Origin: Gp6-AA40 sp035496255
GTDB lineage: Bacteria; Acidobacteriota; Vicinamibacteria; Vicinamibacterales; UBA2999
Length of the DNA: 64,000 bases
Direction of reading: 5' to 3'
NCBI GenBank assembly: GCA_035496255.1
Contig: DATJEU010000042.1
Span: forward strand, 65,956-129,955
The position numbers and the translations under genes are program-made. Shown piece by piece: positions 47,193 through 58,111 of this stretch; position 1 is the stretch's first letter, and every line of letters begins with the position of its first letter. Under the pieces are notes generated by a model. The model did not search any database. It was not told the origin of the DNA and was given only the letters and a program-made list of their open reading frames with translations.

Positions 47193-48460
47193 AATATTCG
47201 GTCGTCACCTTCGGCTGCCGCGTCAATCAGGCCGATTCGCTCGCGATCGAAGGTGACCTGCGTGCACGCGGCGCGACGAACGCTTCGCCGGAAGACGCGG
47301 ATCTGCTGATCGTCAACACGTGCTCCGTCACGTGTACCGCCGATCAAGGCGCCCGCCAGACGATCCGGCGGATCGTTCGCTCGAATCCCGGCATCAAGGT
47401 GGTGGTGACCGGTTGCTACGCGACGCGGCGGCCGGACGAACTGCGCGCGCTGCCAAACGTCGCGCACGTGGTGCGCAACGACCGCAAGGACACCATCATC
47501 GGCGATCTGTTCGATGCGGACTCGCGGTTCGGGCCGGGTGACGGGCCGTGCGGCGCCTCGCTCGAGCCCGGCGTCGGCGGCCGCACGGCGTTCACGCTGC
47601 GAGTCCAGACCGGCTGCGACGAGCAGTGCAGCTACTGCATCATCCCGAAAACGCGCGGCGCTGGCCGATCCCGCGCCCTCGATGACGTGCTCGGGGATCT
47701 CGAGCACGCGGTCGCATCGGGCTACAAGGAAATCGTCCTGACCGGCGTGCATCTCGGGTCGTACGGTCGCGACCTTGCCGCGGCCCGGCTGAAGCCGGGC
47801 GCTACGCAAACCGCCGCCCGGCCCGGCTTCAGCCGGGGAGAGACGTCGCTCGAGGTCCTGATCCGCCGTCTGTCCGCCTGGCCCGCAGACGTGCTGTTTC
47901 GAATCAGCTCTCTCGAGCCGATGGATTGCACGCCGGCGATCGTGGAGCTGATCGCCGGCTCTCCGCGACTCGCCCCTCACTTTCATCTGCCCCTGCAACA
48001 CGGATCCGACGACATGCTCGCCTTGATGCGGCGCCCGTACACCGCGCGCTTCTATCGCGCGCTCGTCGAACGCATCGCCACGCACATGCCGCACGCATCG
48101 ATCGGCACCGACGTCATCGCCGGCTTCCCGGGCGAACAGAACGCGCACTTCGAAGAGACGCGGTCCCTGCTCGCCGACCTTCCGCTCTCGCATGTTCATG
48201 TCTTTCCGTATTCCGATCGTCCGGGCACGGAGGCGTCCAGGATGACGCGCAAGGTCGACGGTGTGACGATTCGTGCCCGTGGCGGCGAACTGCGCTCCAT
48301 CGGCGCGACGCTGTCGCGGCGATTCCGGGCCGCGCAGTCCGGCACCACGCGTCGGGCGCTGACCGTTGACGACGGCTGGTCGGCGGTGACCGACAACTAC
48401 ATCAAGGTAGGACTCGATGCGCACCACGCGCGCAACGAATGGATTACGGTGGCCCTGTAA
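47189..48460 (+). CDS. mtaB: tRNA methylthiotransferase MtaB-like protein with repeat-derived insertion
   Basis: 423 residues. MtaB adds methylthio to N6-threonylcarbamoyl-adenosine at tRNA position 37. GTG 47189 overlaps the purD stop. The MTTase N-terminal domain (FGCRVNQADS, NTCSVTCTADQGARQTIRR, VVTGCYATRRP) carries its own cluster cysteines. The radical-SAM cluster is C143-x3-C147-x2-C150 (TGCDEQCSYCIIPKTRG), and the end resembles a TRAM domain. Residues about 197-219 (AAARLKPGATQTAARPGFSR...) are an insertion between YGRD and LIRRL, where homologues have only a few residues. It is encoded by a perfect 17-bp inverted repeat, and stays in frame. Confidence 0.92.
   Translation: MKYSVVTFGCRVNQADSLAIEGDLRARGATNASPEDADLLIVNTCSVTCTADQGARQTIRRIVRSNPGIKVVVTGCYATRRPDELRALPNVAHVVRNDRKDTIIGDLFDADSRFGPGDGPCGASLEPGVGGRTAFTLRVQTGCDEQCSYCIIPKTRGAGRSRALDDVLGDLEHAVASGYKEIVLTGVHLGSYGRDLAAARLKPGATQTAARPGFSRGETSLEVLIRRLSAWPADVLFRISSLEPMDCTPAIVELIAGSPRLAPHFHLPLQHGSDDMLALMRRPYTARFYRALVERIATHMPHASIGTDVIAGFPGEQNAHFEETRSLLADLPLSHVHVFPYSDRPGTEASRMTRKVDGVTIRARGGELRSIGATLSRRFRAAQSGTTRRALTVDDGWSAVTDNYIKVGLDAHHARNEWITVAL
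47784..47837. repeat. Perfect inverted repeat inside mtaB
   Basis: Arms 47784-47800 and 47821-47837 are exact 17-nt reverse complements around a 20-nt centre that includes GCTACG. Each arm is itself palindromic (CCCGGCT-GA-AGCCGGG). The CGTAGC...CCCGGCT words match the solo repeats at 8177, 16260 and 23787. It keeps the reading frame of mtaB. Confidence 0.85.
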
Positions 48461-49631
48461 CAAGGGCCTGCGCGTCCGGCAGTAGTCCGGCGAAGGCGTC
48501 ATCGATTTCATCGGGCGTGGCATTGGCGAGTGCGGCGGGGTCGGCCAGAAGACGAGTCGACAGATCCGCCGGCCGTACCCATCGCACGTTTCGCTCACGG
48601 TAGACCGGCCACAGCACGATCGGGAACAGCAGCAGTACCGCAAGCGTTCGGTGCAGCCGGATCGCGCGGCTCCGTTCGAGCGCGTCGACGATGGCCCCGC
48701 ACGCCAGCGCCGGTCCGATCGACGGTGCCAGCGCGTACAGATCCGACCGCACCGGAAGGAACAAGGTGATCGCGAAGCTGCTGATCGTCCAGGCGCCGGC
48801 GAAGACGAATATGCGCCGATGGTCGACGGTGAATCGCGGCCTCTCCCGGGACGCGATCGTCACGAACAGCGCAAGTGCGGCGGCAAACGACGTCGAACGA
48901 TCGAGATACTCGAACGCGTTGCGAAGCATCTCCGACGGCACAAGCGTGAACCGGTAATACCAGGGCGCGCTGCCCGGCCAAAATGCTCCGCTGTTGACGC
49001 GGAGGACCAGATACACGACGAGCGCCAGCCACACCGGCCAACTGCCGCGCAGCACGTTCCCGTGATGATCGCTCTTCGTGTGTGCGGACGATGCCCAGAT
49101 CATGAAGAACGGCAGCACGACCGCTTCTTCCTTCGACAGCATGGCCAGGACGCAGAACGTGGCCGTCAACCACCAGCGTCGCCTCATGGCGGCGAGGACC
49201 GCCAGCAATGAGAACAGCGTCAACAGCAGCGCGGTTCGCCCGCTGATCCAGAGGAGCGCCATGTTGACGGCGTGGAAGTTGAAGCACCATGCAGCCGCCG
49301 TCACCGTGGCTGCCAGCGGCCCCAGGCCAAGCGCCGCGCTCAATCGAGCGACCAGCCACGCACATGCGGCCAGCAGAAGCAGATTCGTCAGCGCGTACGG
49401 AAACGCGTGAAGACCGAAGAAGGCGTAGTTGACGCTGAAGGACGCGAGCACGACGGGACGATAGAAGCCCACGTCTCTGAACAGCAGACCGGTCAGATCA
49501 TCGCGTGACGCAATGACGCCCACGCGAATCCAGTGAAAGTCGTCGCGAACGAAGCCGTGGCCGATGTCCGGCAGATAGATCGCGCAAAACGCCGCCGCGA
49601 GAACCGCCACCGCGAGGTGCCGCGAGATCAA
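48444..49631 (-). CDS. GT-C-like polytopic membrane protein
   Basis: 395 residues from TTG 49631; the longer frame would overlap rlmN by 73 bp, while this start overlaps the rlmN stop by 4 (TTGA). About nine to ten transmembrane helices. The first extracytoplasmic loop carries an acidic pair (GHGFVRDDFHWIRVG), as in polyprenyl-phosphate-dependent GT-C mannosyltransferases, and SKEEAVVLPFF follows in the middle. The C-terminal 55 residues (YRERNVRWVRPADLSTRLLADPAALANATPDEIDDAF) are soluble. It may transfer sugars at the outer face of the inner membrane. Its 3' end overlaps the 3' end of mtaB by 17 bp on the opposite strand. Confidence 0.7.
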   Translation of the reverse strand: MISRHLAVAVLAAAFCAIYLPDIGHGFVRDDFHWIRVGVIASRDDLTGLLFRDVGFYRPVVLASFSVNYAFFGLHAFPYALTNLLLLAACAWLVARLSAALGLGPLAATVTAAAWCFNFHAVNMALLWISGRTALLLTLFSLLAVLAAMRRRWWLTATFCVLAMLSKEEAVVLPFFMIWASSAHTKSDHHGNVLRGSWPVWLALVVYLVLRVNSGAFWPGSAPWYYRFTLVPSEMLRNAFEYLDRSTSFAAALALFVTIASRERPRFTVDHRRIFVFAGAWTISSFAITLFLPVRSDLYALAPSIGPALACGAIVDALERSRAIRLHRTLAVLLLFPIVLWPVYRERNVRWVRPADLSTRLLADPAALANATPDEIDDAFAGLLPDAQALVTGPP

Positions 49632-50704
49632 CGCAGCAGCAACGCCATCTGCTGCGCCGCAGTCTTCTTCGTGCCGCCTTCGACGATCAATTGCCCGCAC
49701 GCGGCGCGAATATCACGGCCGCGGCTCTTGCGCACTGACACCGTCAGGTGCCGATCCGCGAGGATCTGCGCGAAGCGATCGACGCGTTCGTCGGAGGGCC
49801 GCTCGAATGGAATGCCGGGAGCAGGGTTCAGTGGGATCAGGTTGACCTTTGACCGAATGCCCGACAGGAGCTGCACCAGTCGACGGGCGTCATCGGGCGT
49901 GTCGTTGACACCGGCAAGCAGGACGTACTCGAACGTGATGCGGCTGCGCTTCTTCAGCGGGAACCGGCGGCAGGTGTCGATGATTTCCGCCAGCGGGTAC
50001 TTCCGGTTCGGTGGCACCAGTTGCGTGCGCTGCTCCTCTGTCGTCGCGTGCAACGAGATCGCGAGGTTTGGCATGAACGGTTCCTGTGCGAGCCGTTCCA
50101 GCGCGGGGACGATGCCAACCGTCGACAGCGTAATCCGGCGCGGCGATATGGCGAGCCCATGCTCGCTGTTGAGGATCCGCAGCGCCGTCATGGTGTTCTC
50201 GTAGTTGTGCAGCGGCTCGCCCATACCCATCAGCACGATATTGAACGGCACGTCCAGCATCCCGGTCGCGCCCGCGAGTACCCGCACCTGCCCGGCGATC
50301 TCTCCCGCGGTCAGATTGCGCACCAGACCCATCTTGCCGGTGAGGCAGAAGCCGCACGACATCGCGCATCCGACTTGAGTCGAAATGCAGAACGTCATCG
50401 ACGGCGTGTCTGGTATGAACACCGATTCGATCCGCCGATCATCCGCCAGCTGCAGCACCAGTTTTCGAGTGCCGTCGACGGACGACTCGTCCTTCACCAC
50501 CTGCGGCGTGGCGATAGCGAACTCTTCGGTGAGGCGCGCGCGCAACGACTTCGACAGATCCGTCATCAGGTCGAAATCGCTGACGCCGCGTTTGAAGATC
50601 CAGCGGTAGAGCTGGCGCGCGTGATAGCGCTGGATCCCGCGCGCCGCGAGCGCGTCTTCGAGCTGGGTCAGCTCGAGTGCCGCCGGATCAGGTCGAGGGG
50701 TCAT
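49628..50704 (-). CDS. rlmN: 23S rRNA (adenine2503-C2)/tRNA methyltransferase RlmN
   Basis: 358 residues. Radical-SAM enzyme that methylates A2503 of 23S rRNA and A37 of some tRNAs by a two-cysteine mechanism. Visible: QLYRWIFKRG near the N terminus, the radical-SAM cysteines in GCAMSCGFC, MGMGEPLHNYENTMTALRIL, SLHATTEEQRTQLVPPNRKYPL, and the second catalytic cysteine in RAACGQLIVEGG near the C terminus. ATG 50704 is chosen; ATG 50719 is a possible longer start. Divergent from the M16 peptidase gene, with a TAGAAT box at 50743-50748 on the minus strand. Confidence 0.96.
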   Translation of the reverse strand: MTPRPDPAALELTQLEDALAARGIQRYHARQLYRWIFKRGVSDFDLMTDLSKSLRARLTEEFAIATPQVVKDESSVDGTRKLVLQLADDRRIESVFIPDTPSMTFCISTQVGCAMSCGFCLTGKMGLVRNLTAGEIAGQVRVLAGATGMLDVPFNIVLMGMGEPLHNYENTMTALRILNSEHGLAISPRRITLSTVGIVPALERLAQEPFMPNLAISLHATTEEQRTQLVPPNRKYPLAEIIDTCRRFPLKKRSRITFEYVLLAGVNDTPDDARRLVQLLSGIRSKVNLIPLNPAPGIPFERPSDERVDRFAQILADRHLTVSVRKSRGRDIRAACGQLIVEGGTKKTAAQQMALLLR

Positions 50705-50765
50705 GGCTATGTCTCGCATTTTGTGTGAGATGCGAGCACTCGATTCTAGCAAGGGGCATTCATGA

Positions 50766-50771
50766 TATGAT
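50766..50771 (+). promoter_or_regulatory. TATGAT -10-like box of the peptidase-purine run
   Basis: TATGAT lies about 60 nt before GTG 50832; a weak -35 may precede it. It is the best -10 candidate in the 127-bp divergent gap and would serve the long run from the M16 peptidase through purN. Confidence 0.35.
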
Positions 50772-50831
50772 GCGCACGTTCTTCTAATTGCCTGTTTATC
50801 AACAGGTTAGCCCGCTTCGCCCCGGTTTCCT

Positions 50832-52102
50832 GTGACTCAGTCTGCCATCGTCCGCGACGTCCTTCCGAATGGGCTCCGCCTTCTCACGGAGCGGATGCCG
50901 CACGTGCGTTCCGTGAGCATCGGCGTGTGGCTCGCCCGCGGTTCCCGCCACGAACCGCAGGAGCGCAGCGGCATCGCCCATTTCGTCGAGCACATGCTGT
51001 TCAAGGGAACGGCCACCCGCAGCGCCGAGGACATCGCGCAGACGATCGATTCGATCGGCGGGCAGATGGACGCGTTCACGGCCAAAGAGTACGCGAGCTA
51101 TTACATCAAGGTGCTCGACGAGCACCTGCCCCTGGCGGTCGATGTGCTCTCGGACATCGTCATGCACCCGGCGTTCACGCCGGACGATATCGAGCGCGAG
51201 AAGAAGGTGGTGCTCGAAGAGATCAAGATGGTGGAAGACACGCCGGATGATCTCGTCCACGAGCTGTTCACCGAAAACTTCTGGGAAAATCACCCGCTCG
51301 GCCGCCCGATTCTGGGCACGCGCGAGACGGTCGAGGCGCTGAGTCAGGACGTTCTCCGGAAGTACTTCGTCACCTCGTACACCGCGCCCAACCTGATCAT
51401 CGCGGCGGTCGGCAACATCACGCACGAGCAGGTGCGCGATCTGGCGATGCGCGCATTCGAAGGGCTGCCAACGACGACGGAGCCGATTGCAGAAGCGCCG
51501 CCGCAGGTCTTTCCGCGCATCATCATCCGCAACAAGGAGCTGGAGCAGAGTCATCTCTGTCTCGGCGCGGCGAGCTACCGCCAGGATCATGCGGATCGTT
51601 ATTCGAGCTACGTGATGAACACCGTGCTCGGCGGCTCGATGAGCTCACGCCTGTTCCAGAACGTCCGCGAGAAGCGTGGCCTGGCGTATGCCGTCTTCAG
51701 CGGTCTCAGCGCGTATCGCGACGCCGGGTCGATGACGATTTATGCCGGCTGCGCGAACAATGCCGTCACCGAGGTGATCGACGTCGTCATCGCCGAGTTG
51801 CGGCGGATGAAGGACGAGGCGATGCCGGAGTCGGAACTGCGGCGCGCGAAGGATCATCTGAAGGGCAGCCTGATGCTGAACCTCGAGTCGACCTCCTCGC
51901 GGATGTCTCACCTCGCGCGCCAGGAAATCTACTTCGACCGGCAATTCGGTCTCGACGAGACGCTGGAAGGCGTCGAACGCGTCACCGCCAATGACATTCA
52001 GCGGGTGGCGCGCGATCTGTTCGCGGACGGGGCGCTGGGCGCAACCGTGCTCGGCGCCGTCGGTGGCCTCGATCTGCCAAAGGAACGACTGTCGCTCGGC
52101 TG

Positions 52103-52103
<1 letters not shown>
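50832..52103 (+). CDS. M16-family zinc metallopeptidase (processing-peptidase type)
   Basis: 423 residues, single M16 unit. The zinc site HFVEH (50-54, inverted HxxEH) and the distal glutamate region VLEEIKMVEDTPDD are intact, so it should be active. The C-terminal half has the paired R/Y-type block (SRLFQNVREKRGLAYAVFSGLSAY). Such enzymes cut short peptides and may form dimers. No signal peptide, so it is probably cytoplasmic. The stop TGA overlaps the purB ATG by one base (TGATG), so the peptidase heads the purine run; why is not clear. GTG 50832 has no good Shine-Dalgarno. Confidence 0.93.
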
Positions 52104-53406
<1,303 letters not shown>

Positions 53407-53407
<1 letters not shown>

Positions 53408-53652
53408 TGCGCGCGCGCGTCTTCGTCACTCTCAAGCCGTCGGTCTTCGATCCGCAGGGCACGACCGTCGCCGAGGCACTCCACACGCTCGGCTACAGCT
53501 CCGTGAAGAACGTGAGGCAGGGCAAGTACTTCGAGCTCGACATCGACGCAGGGTCGGCGGACGAAGCGAAGCGGCTCGCCGGTGAGGCCGCAGGCAAGCT
53601 GCTCGCGAACCCGGTGATCGAGAGCTACCGGATCGAGGTCGACAGCCAATGA
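53407..53652 (+). CDS. purS: Phosphoribosylformylglycinamidine synthase, PurS subunit
   Basis: 81 residues. PurS links PurQ and PurL in the small-PurL type FGAM synthase and lets ammonia pass between them. Typical: MRARVFVTLKPSVFDPQGTTVAEALHTLGYSSVKNVRQGKYFELDID, with a beta-alpha-beta fold. It overlaps both neighbours (1 bp with purB, 4 bp with purQ). Confidence 0.95.
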
Positions 53653-54362
53653 AATTCGCCGTCGTCGTTTTTCCCGGATCCAACTGCGATCACGACGCCT
53701 ACTACGCCGCGCAGCACGTGCTCGGCCAGGACGCCGAGTTGATCTGGCACAAGGACACCAGCCTCAAGGGCGCGGACGTGGTCGTTCTTCCCGGCGGGTT
53801 TGCGCACGGCGATTACCTGCGCACCGGCGCGATCGCGCGGTTCTCGCCGATCATGCAGGAAGTGCAGCGGTTCGCGGCAGGCGGCGGACCGGTGCTCGGC
53901 ATCTGCAATGGCTTCCAGGTGCTATTGGAGGCGGGGATGTTGCCCGGGGCGATGCTGCGCAACACCGTGCTGCAGTTCCGTTGTGAGCACGTCTACGTGC
54001 GCGTCGAGCAGACGGATACGCCCTTTACTGCCGCGTGCGCACCCGGGCAGGTCCTGCGGATCCCGATCGCGCATGGCGAGGGCAACTATTACGCCGAGCC
54101 CGACGTCGTCGATCGTCTCGAGCACAATCGCCAGGTCATCTTCCGCTATGCGACGGTCAGCGGCGATGTAACGCCGGCAGCCAATCCGAACGGCTCGCTC
54201 AACAACATCGCCGGGATCTGCAACGAGACACGCAACGTCGTCGGCCTGATGCCGCATCCGGAACGGGCTTGCGAGCTCGCGGTCGGCAGCGCCGATGGCC
54301 TGGTGCTGTTCGAGTCGGTGCTGAAGGCGCTCTCGCACGGAGCGTTCGCGAGCGCGCGATGA
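53649..54362 (+). CDS. purQ: Phosphoribosylformylglycinamidine synthase, glutaminase subunit
   Basis: 237 residues. Class I glutamine amidotransferase that supplies ammonia to PurL. It shows FPGSNCDHDAYYAAQHVLG, VVLPGGFAHGDYLRTGAIARFSPIM, the nucleophile cysteine in GICNGFQVLLEAGMLPGAMLRN, and the catalytic His/Glu in LMPHPERACE. It overlaps purS by 4 bp and purL by 4 bp (ATGA), so the three subunits are made together. Confidence 0.97.
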   Translation: MKFAVVVFPGSNCDHDAYYAAQHVLGQDAELIWHKDTSLKGADVVVLPGGFAHGDYLRTGAIARFSPIMQEVQRFAAGGGPVLGICNGFQVLLEAGMLPGAMLRNTVLQFRCEHVYVRVEQTDTPFTAACAPGQVLRIPIAHGEGNYYAEPDVVDRLEHNRQVIFRYATVSGDVTPAANPNGSLNNIAGICNETRNVVGLMPHPERACELAVGSADGLVLFESVLKALSHGAFASAR

Positions 54363-56593
54363 CCATGGACGACCAGGTCCTCGAGCGCCACGGCCTCACC
54401 CGCGACGAATACAACCGCATCGTCGAGATGCTCGGCCGCGAGCCGACGTTCACCGAGCTGGGCATCTTCTCCGTGATGTGGAGCGAGCATTGCAGCTACA
54501 AGAGCTCGCGCGTTCACCTGAAAACACTGCCGACCACGGGACGCCGCGTCCTGCAGGGTCCCGGTGAAAACGCCGGCGCGGTCGACATCGGTGACGGCTA
54601 CGCCGCGGTCTTCAAGATCGAGTCGCACAACCATCCGTCGTTCATCGAACCGTATCAGGGCGCCGCCACCGGCGTCGGCGGCATCATCCGCGACATCTTC
54701 ACGATGGGTGCGCGGCCGATCGCGCTGTTGAACTCGCTGCGTTTCGGGTCCCTCGAGGACCCGCTCGTCCGCCGGACCGTCTCGGGCGTGGTCGCCGGAA
54801 TCGCCGGTTACGGCAACAGCATCGGCATTCCCACGGTCGGCGGCGAAATCGGGTTCGACGACAGCTACACCGGCAACCCGCTGGTCAACGTGTTCTGCCT
54901 CGGTATTTCCAGGGCCGACGACATCATCAAGGGCACGGCATCGGGCGCCGGAAATCCTGTCTACTACGTTGGCGCCAAGACCGGCCGCGACGGTATTCAC
55001 GGCGCGACGATGGCGTCGGCGGAATTCGACGAGAAGCTGGAAGAGAAGCGACCCGCGGTGCAGGTCGGCGATCCCTTCATGGAAAAGCTGCTCCTCGAGG
55101 CGTGCCTCGAGGTCATGCAGACCGATGCGCTCGTCGGCATCCAGGACATGGGTGCCGCGGGGTTGACGTGTTCGACCTGCGAGATGGGATCGCGCGGCGG
55201 TGCCGGCGTCGAGATCGACGTGGCGAACGTGCCGCAGCGCGAAACCGGCATGACGCCGTACGAAATCATGCTCTCCGAGTCGCAGGAGCGCATGCTCCTT
55301 GTGGTCAAGAAAGGGCGCGAGCACGACGTCGAACGCATCTTCGAGAAGTGGGACCTGCACGCGGTGCACATCGGCCAGGTCACGACCGACGGCAAGATGC
55401 GCGTGAAGGATCGCGGCGAAGTCGTGGCCGAGATCCCGAATCCCTGTCTCACCGACGAAGCGCCCGTCTATCGACGGCCGATGCAGGAGCCCGCATACCT
55501 GCGCGAGGCGCGACGGCTCTCACTCGACTCGCTCGGTCAACCGCTCGTGGCGCGCGACGCGTTGCGCGCGTTGCTGGCGGCACCGAATGTTGCGAGCAAG
55601 CGGTGGGTCTACCGGCAGTACGACCACATGGTACGCACCAACACGCTGGTGGTGCCCGGGATGGGTGCCGGTGTGGTACGAGTCAAAGAAACACATCGCG
55701 CCCTGGCACTGTCGACTGATTGCAACGGCCGCTTTGTCTATCTCGATCCTTATCGTGGTGCACAGCTTGCCGTGGCCGAGGCGTCGCGCAATGTCGCCTG
55801 CGCCGGCGGCCTGCCCATCGGTGCCACCAACTGCCTGAACTTCGGCAACCCGCAGAAGCCCGAGATCATGTGGCAGTTCGCAAAGGCGGTTGAAGGCATG
55901 GGTGCCGCCTGTCGCGCGCTCGACATACCGATCACCGGCGGTAACGTCAGCCTGTACAACGAAACCGATGGCAGCGCCGTGCTGCCGACGCCGGTGCTGG
56001 GTGTGGTCGGTTTGATTGAAAACGCGGACCGCGTCGTCCGGCGCGCGTTCCGCGAGGCGGGCGAGGTCATCGTGCTCCTGGGCGAGAGTCGCGCGGAGCT
56101 CGGTGGCAGCGAATATCTGCACGTCGTGCACGGCTTGATTCGAGGCGTCCCACCCGCGCTCGATCTCGAACGGGAAGCGGCGTTGCAGCGACTGCTCGTC
56201 GAGGGGGCCGCGTCGGGACTGATCCGCTCGGCGCACGATTGCGCCGAAGGGGGCCTGGCCATCACGATTGCGGAAAGCTGCTTCGACACGGGTCTTGGCG
56301 CGTCGATTGACGTGCCCGGACTGGAGGCCGGTCATTTCGGCGACGTGGTCACGCTGTTCGGTGAGTCCGCATCTCGCGTGGTGGTGTCAGTTCGTGCTCA
56401 GCAGGCCGCTGAACTGCTGGCGCTCGCGCGCAAGGCCGGAGTGCCGGCGGCGGCGATCGGAACTGTCGGCGGCGGAGCCGTGCGCATGAGCATCGACGGC
56501 CGGTCGGTGATCGACGCACCGCTGGTCGAGCTCGAGCATCTGTGGTCGACGTCGATCGAGTCGTTCTTCGAAAAACAACGCGCCATCGCCTGA
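54359..56593 (+). CDS. purL: Phosphoribosylformylglycinamidine synthase, PurL subunit
   Basis: 744 residues, small form that needs PurQ and PurS. Makes FGAM from FGAR with ATP. ATG 54359 is at the purQ stop (ATGA); the open frame further upstream is the purQ shadow. Landmarks: LGREPTFTELGIFSVMWSEHCSYKSSRVHL, GPGENAGAVDIGDGYAAVFKIESHNHPSFIEPYQGAATGVGGIIRDIFTMGARPIAL, VGGEIGFDDSYTGNPLVNVFCLGI, and in the second half VAEASRNVACAGGLPIGATNCLNFGNP. Two related ATP-binding halves as expected. Confidence 0.97.
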   Translation: MTMDDQVLERHGLTRDEYNRIVEMLGREPTFTELGIFSVMWSEHCSYKSSRVHLKTLPTTGRRVLQGPGENAGAVDIGDGYAAVFKIESHNHPSFIEPYQGAATGVGGIIRDIFTMGARPIALLNSLRFGSLEDPLVRRTVSGVVAGIAGYGNSIGIPTVGGEIGFDDSYTGNPLVNVFCLGISRADDIIKGTASGAGNPVYYVGAKTGRDGIHGATMASAEFDEKLEEKRPAVQVGDPFMEKLLLEACLEVMQTDALVGIQDMGAAGLTCSTCEMGSRGGAGVEIDVANVPQRETGMTPYEIMLSESQERMLLVVKKGREHDVERIFEKWDLHAVHIGQVTTDGKMRVKDRGEVVAEIPNPCLTDEAPVYRRPMQEPAYLREARRLSLDSLGQPLVARDALRALLAAPNVASKRWVYRQYDHMVRTNTLVVPGMGAGVVRVKETHRALALSTDCNGRFVYLDPYRGAQLAVAEASRNVACAGGLPIGATNCLNFGNPQKPEIMWQFAKAVEGMGAACRALDIPITGGNVSLYNETDGSAVLPTPVLGVVGLIENADRVVRRAFREAGEVIVLLGESRAELGGSEYLHVVHGLIRGVPPALDLEREAALQRLLVEGAASGLIRSAHDCAEGGLAITIAESCFDTGLGASIDVPGLEAGHFGDVVTLFGESASRVVVSVRAQQAAELLALARKAGVPAAAIGTVGGGAVRMSIDGRSVIDAPLVELEHLWSTSIESFFEKQRAIA

Positions 56594-56607
56594 CGAGGCC
56601 GTACACT

Positions 56608-58107
56608 ATGAGCTCACCTCAGAACATGGTCGACAAGTTCAGGGAAGAGTGTGGGGTGTTCGGCATCTTTGGGCACCCGGAAGCCGCAAACCTGACCTAC
56701 TTCGGCCTCTATGCCTTGCAGCATCGCGGGCAGGAGAGCGCGGGTATCGCTACGTCGACTGGCGAACGCATTCGCCTGTCGAAAGCGATGGGTCAGGTCA
56801 ACGACGCCTTTGACCACGACAAGCTGACCGCCCTGCCCGGTCATCTCGCGATTGGGCACGTCCGCTATTCCACCGCCGGTGAGAGCCGGATCGAAAACGC
56901 CCAGCCATTCGTCGTGGACAGCAAACACGGCCAGCTCGCGGTCTGCCACAACGGCAATCTCGTCAACGCCAACGAGCTGCGCGACACGCTGGTCAGCTCC
57001 GGCGCGATCTTTCAATCGAGTTCCGACACCGAAGTCATCGTCCACCTGTTCGCCCGGTCGCAGGCGGAGAACGCCGAAGGGGCGTTCGTGGAGGCCATCC
57101 AGCAGGGACGAGGGGCCTTTTCGTTCGTCGCGATGACCAAGGATCGACTGATCGGTGTCCGCGACCCGCACGGGTTCCGGCCGCTCGCGCTCGGCAGGCT
57201 CTCGCACCCCGGCGGTGAGGCGTGGGTGATGTGCTCGGAGACGTGCGCCATGGATCTCATCGGCGCGACCTACGAGCGCGACGTCGAACCTGGTGAGGTC
57301 GTGATCGTGACGGCCCACGGTGTCCGCTCGATCAAGCCGTTTGCGTCGGCGAAAGCGTCGCAGTGCATCTTCGAACACGTGTACTTTTCGCGCCCGGACA
57401 GTTTCGTGTTCGGCGAGAGCGTCAACGAGATCCGGACGGAGTTCGGCCGCCGCCTCGCGCGTGAGTCGGGTGTCGACGCGGACGTCGTCGTCCCGATTCC
57501 CGACTCCGGCGTCTGTGCCGCAATCGGCTATTCGGAGGCCGCCGGCATTCCCCTGCGCATGGGGCTGATCCGGAATCACTACGTTGGACGCACCTTCATC
57601 CAGCCGCAGCAGATGATTCGGCATTTCGCCGTCAAGGTGAAGCTGAATCCAGTGCGGAGCATTCTGGAGGGCAAGCGCGTCGTGCTCGTGGATGATTCGA
57701 TCGTTCGCGGCACCACGAGCCGGAAGATCGTGCGGATGGTCCGCAGCGCCGGTGCGAAGGAAGTGCACATGCGCATCAGTTGTCCGCCGACGATCTCTCC
57801 CTGTTTCTACGGCGTCGATACGCCGCGCACCTCGGAGTTGATCGCCGCCACGCACACGCTCGACGAGATTCGCAAGTATCTCGACGCGGACAGCGTGGCC
57901 TATTTGAGCCTCGACGGCCTGACCGGCGCGGTGCCGGACGGCAAGACGCGCTACTGCACGTCGTGCTACACCGGGAAGTATCCTGTGGCGTTCCCACAGG
58001 ACAGGGATGCATATCTGCAGCAGGCGCTCAAGTTCAACGCCGAACCGGTCAGTGCCACTTCGATCATTCCGCTCTCCGTTCTCGAAACCGATCCTGTCGT
58101 CGGCTGA
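56608..58107 (+). CDS. purF: Amidophosphoribosyltransferase, Fe-S and propeptide type
   Basis: 499 residues. First committed purine step. ATG 56608 follows GAGG with 9 nt spacing. An N-terminal extension of 14 residues precedes the nucleophile C15 (EECGVFGIFGHPEAANLTYFGLYALQHRGQESAGI), so the propeptide must be cut, as in the B. subtilis enzyme. The Fe-S cysteines of that type are visible (RISCPPTISPCFYGVDTP and RYCTSCYTGKYPV). The PRPP loop is VVLVDDSIVRGTTSRKIV. It is 14 bp after purL. The next gene starts 4 bp after its stop. Confidence 0.97.
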   Translation: MSSPQNMVDKFREECGVFGIFGHPEAANLTYFGLYALQHRGQESAGIATSTGERIRLSKAMGQVNDAFDHDKLTALPGHLAIGHVRYSTAGESRIENAQPFVVDSKHGQLAVCHNGNLVNANELRDTLVSSGAIFQSSSDTEVIVHLFARSQAENAEGAFVEAIQQGRGAFSFVAMTKDRLIGVRDPHGFRPLALGRLSHPGGEAWVMCSETCAMDLIGATYERDVEPGEVVIVTAHGVRSIKPFASAKASQCIFEHVYFSRPDSFVFGESVNEIRTEFGRRLARESGVDADVVVPIPDSGVCAAIGYSEAAGIPLRMGLIRNHYVGRTFIQPQQMIRHFAVKVKLNPVRSILEGKRVVLVDDSIVRGTTSRKIVRMVRSAGAKEVHMRISCPPTISPCFYGVDTPRTSELIAATHTLDEIRKYLDADSVAYLSLDGLTGAVPDGKTRYCTSCYTGKYPVAFPQDRDAYLQQALKFNAEPVSATSIIPLSVLETDPVVG

Positions 58108-58111
58108 CGCC

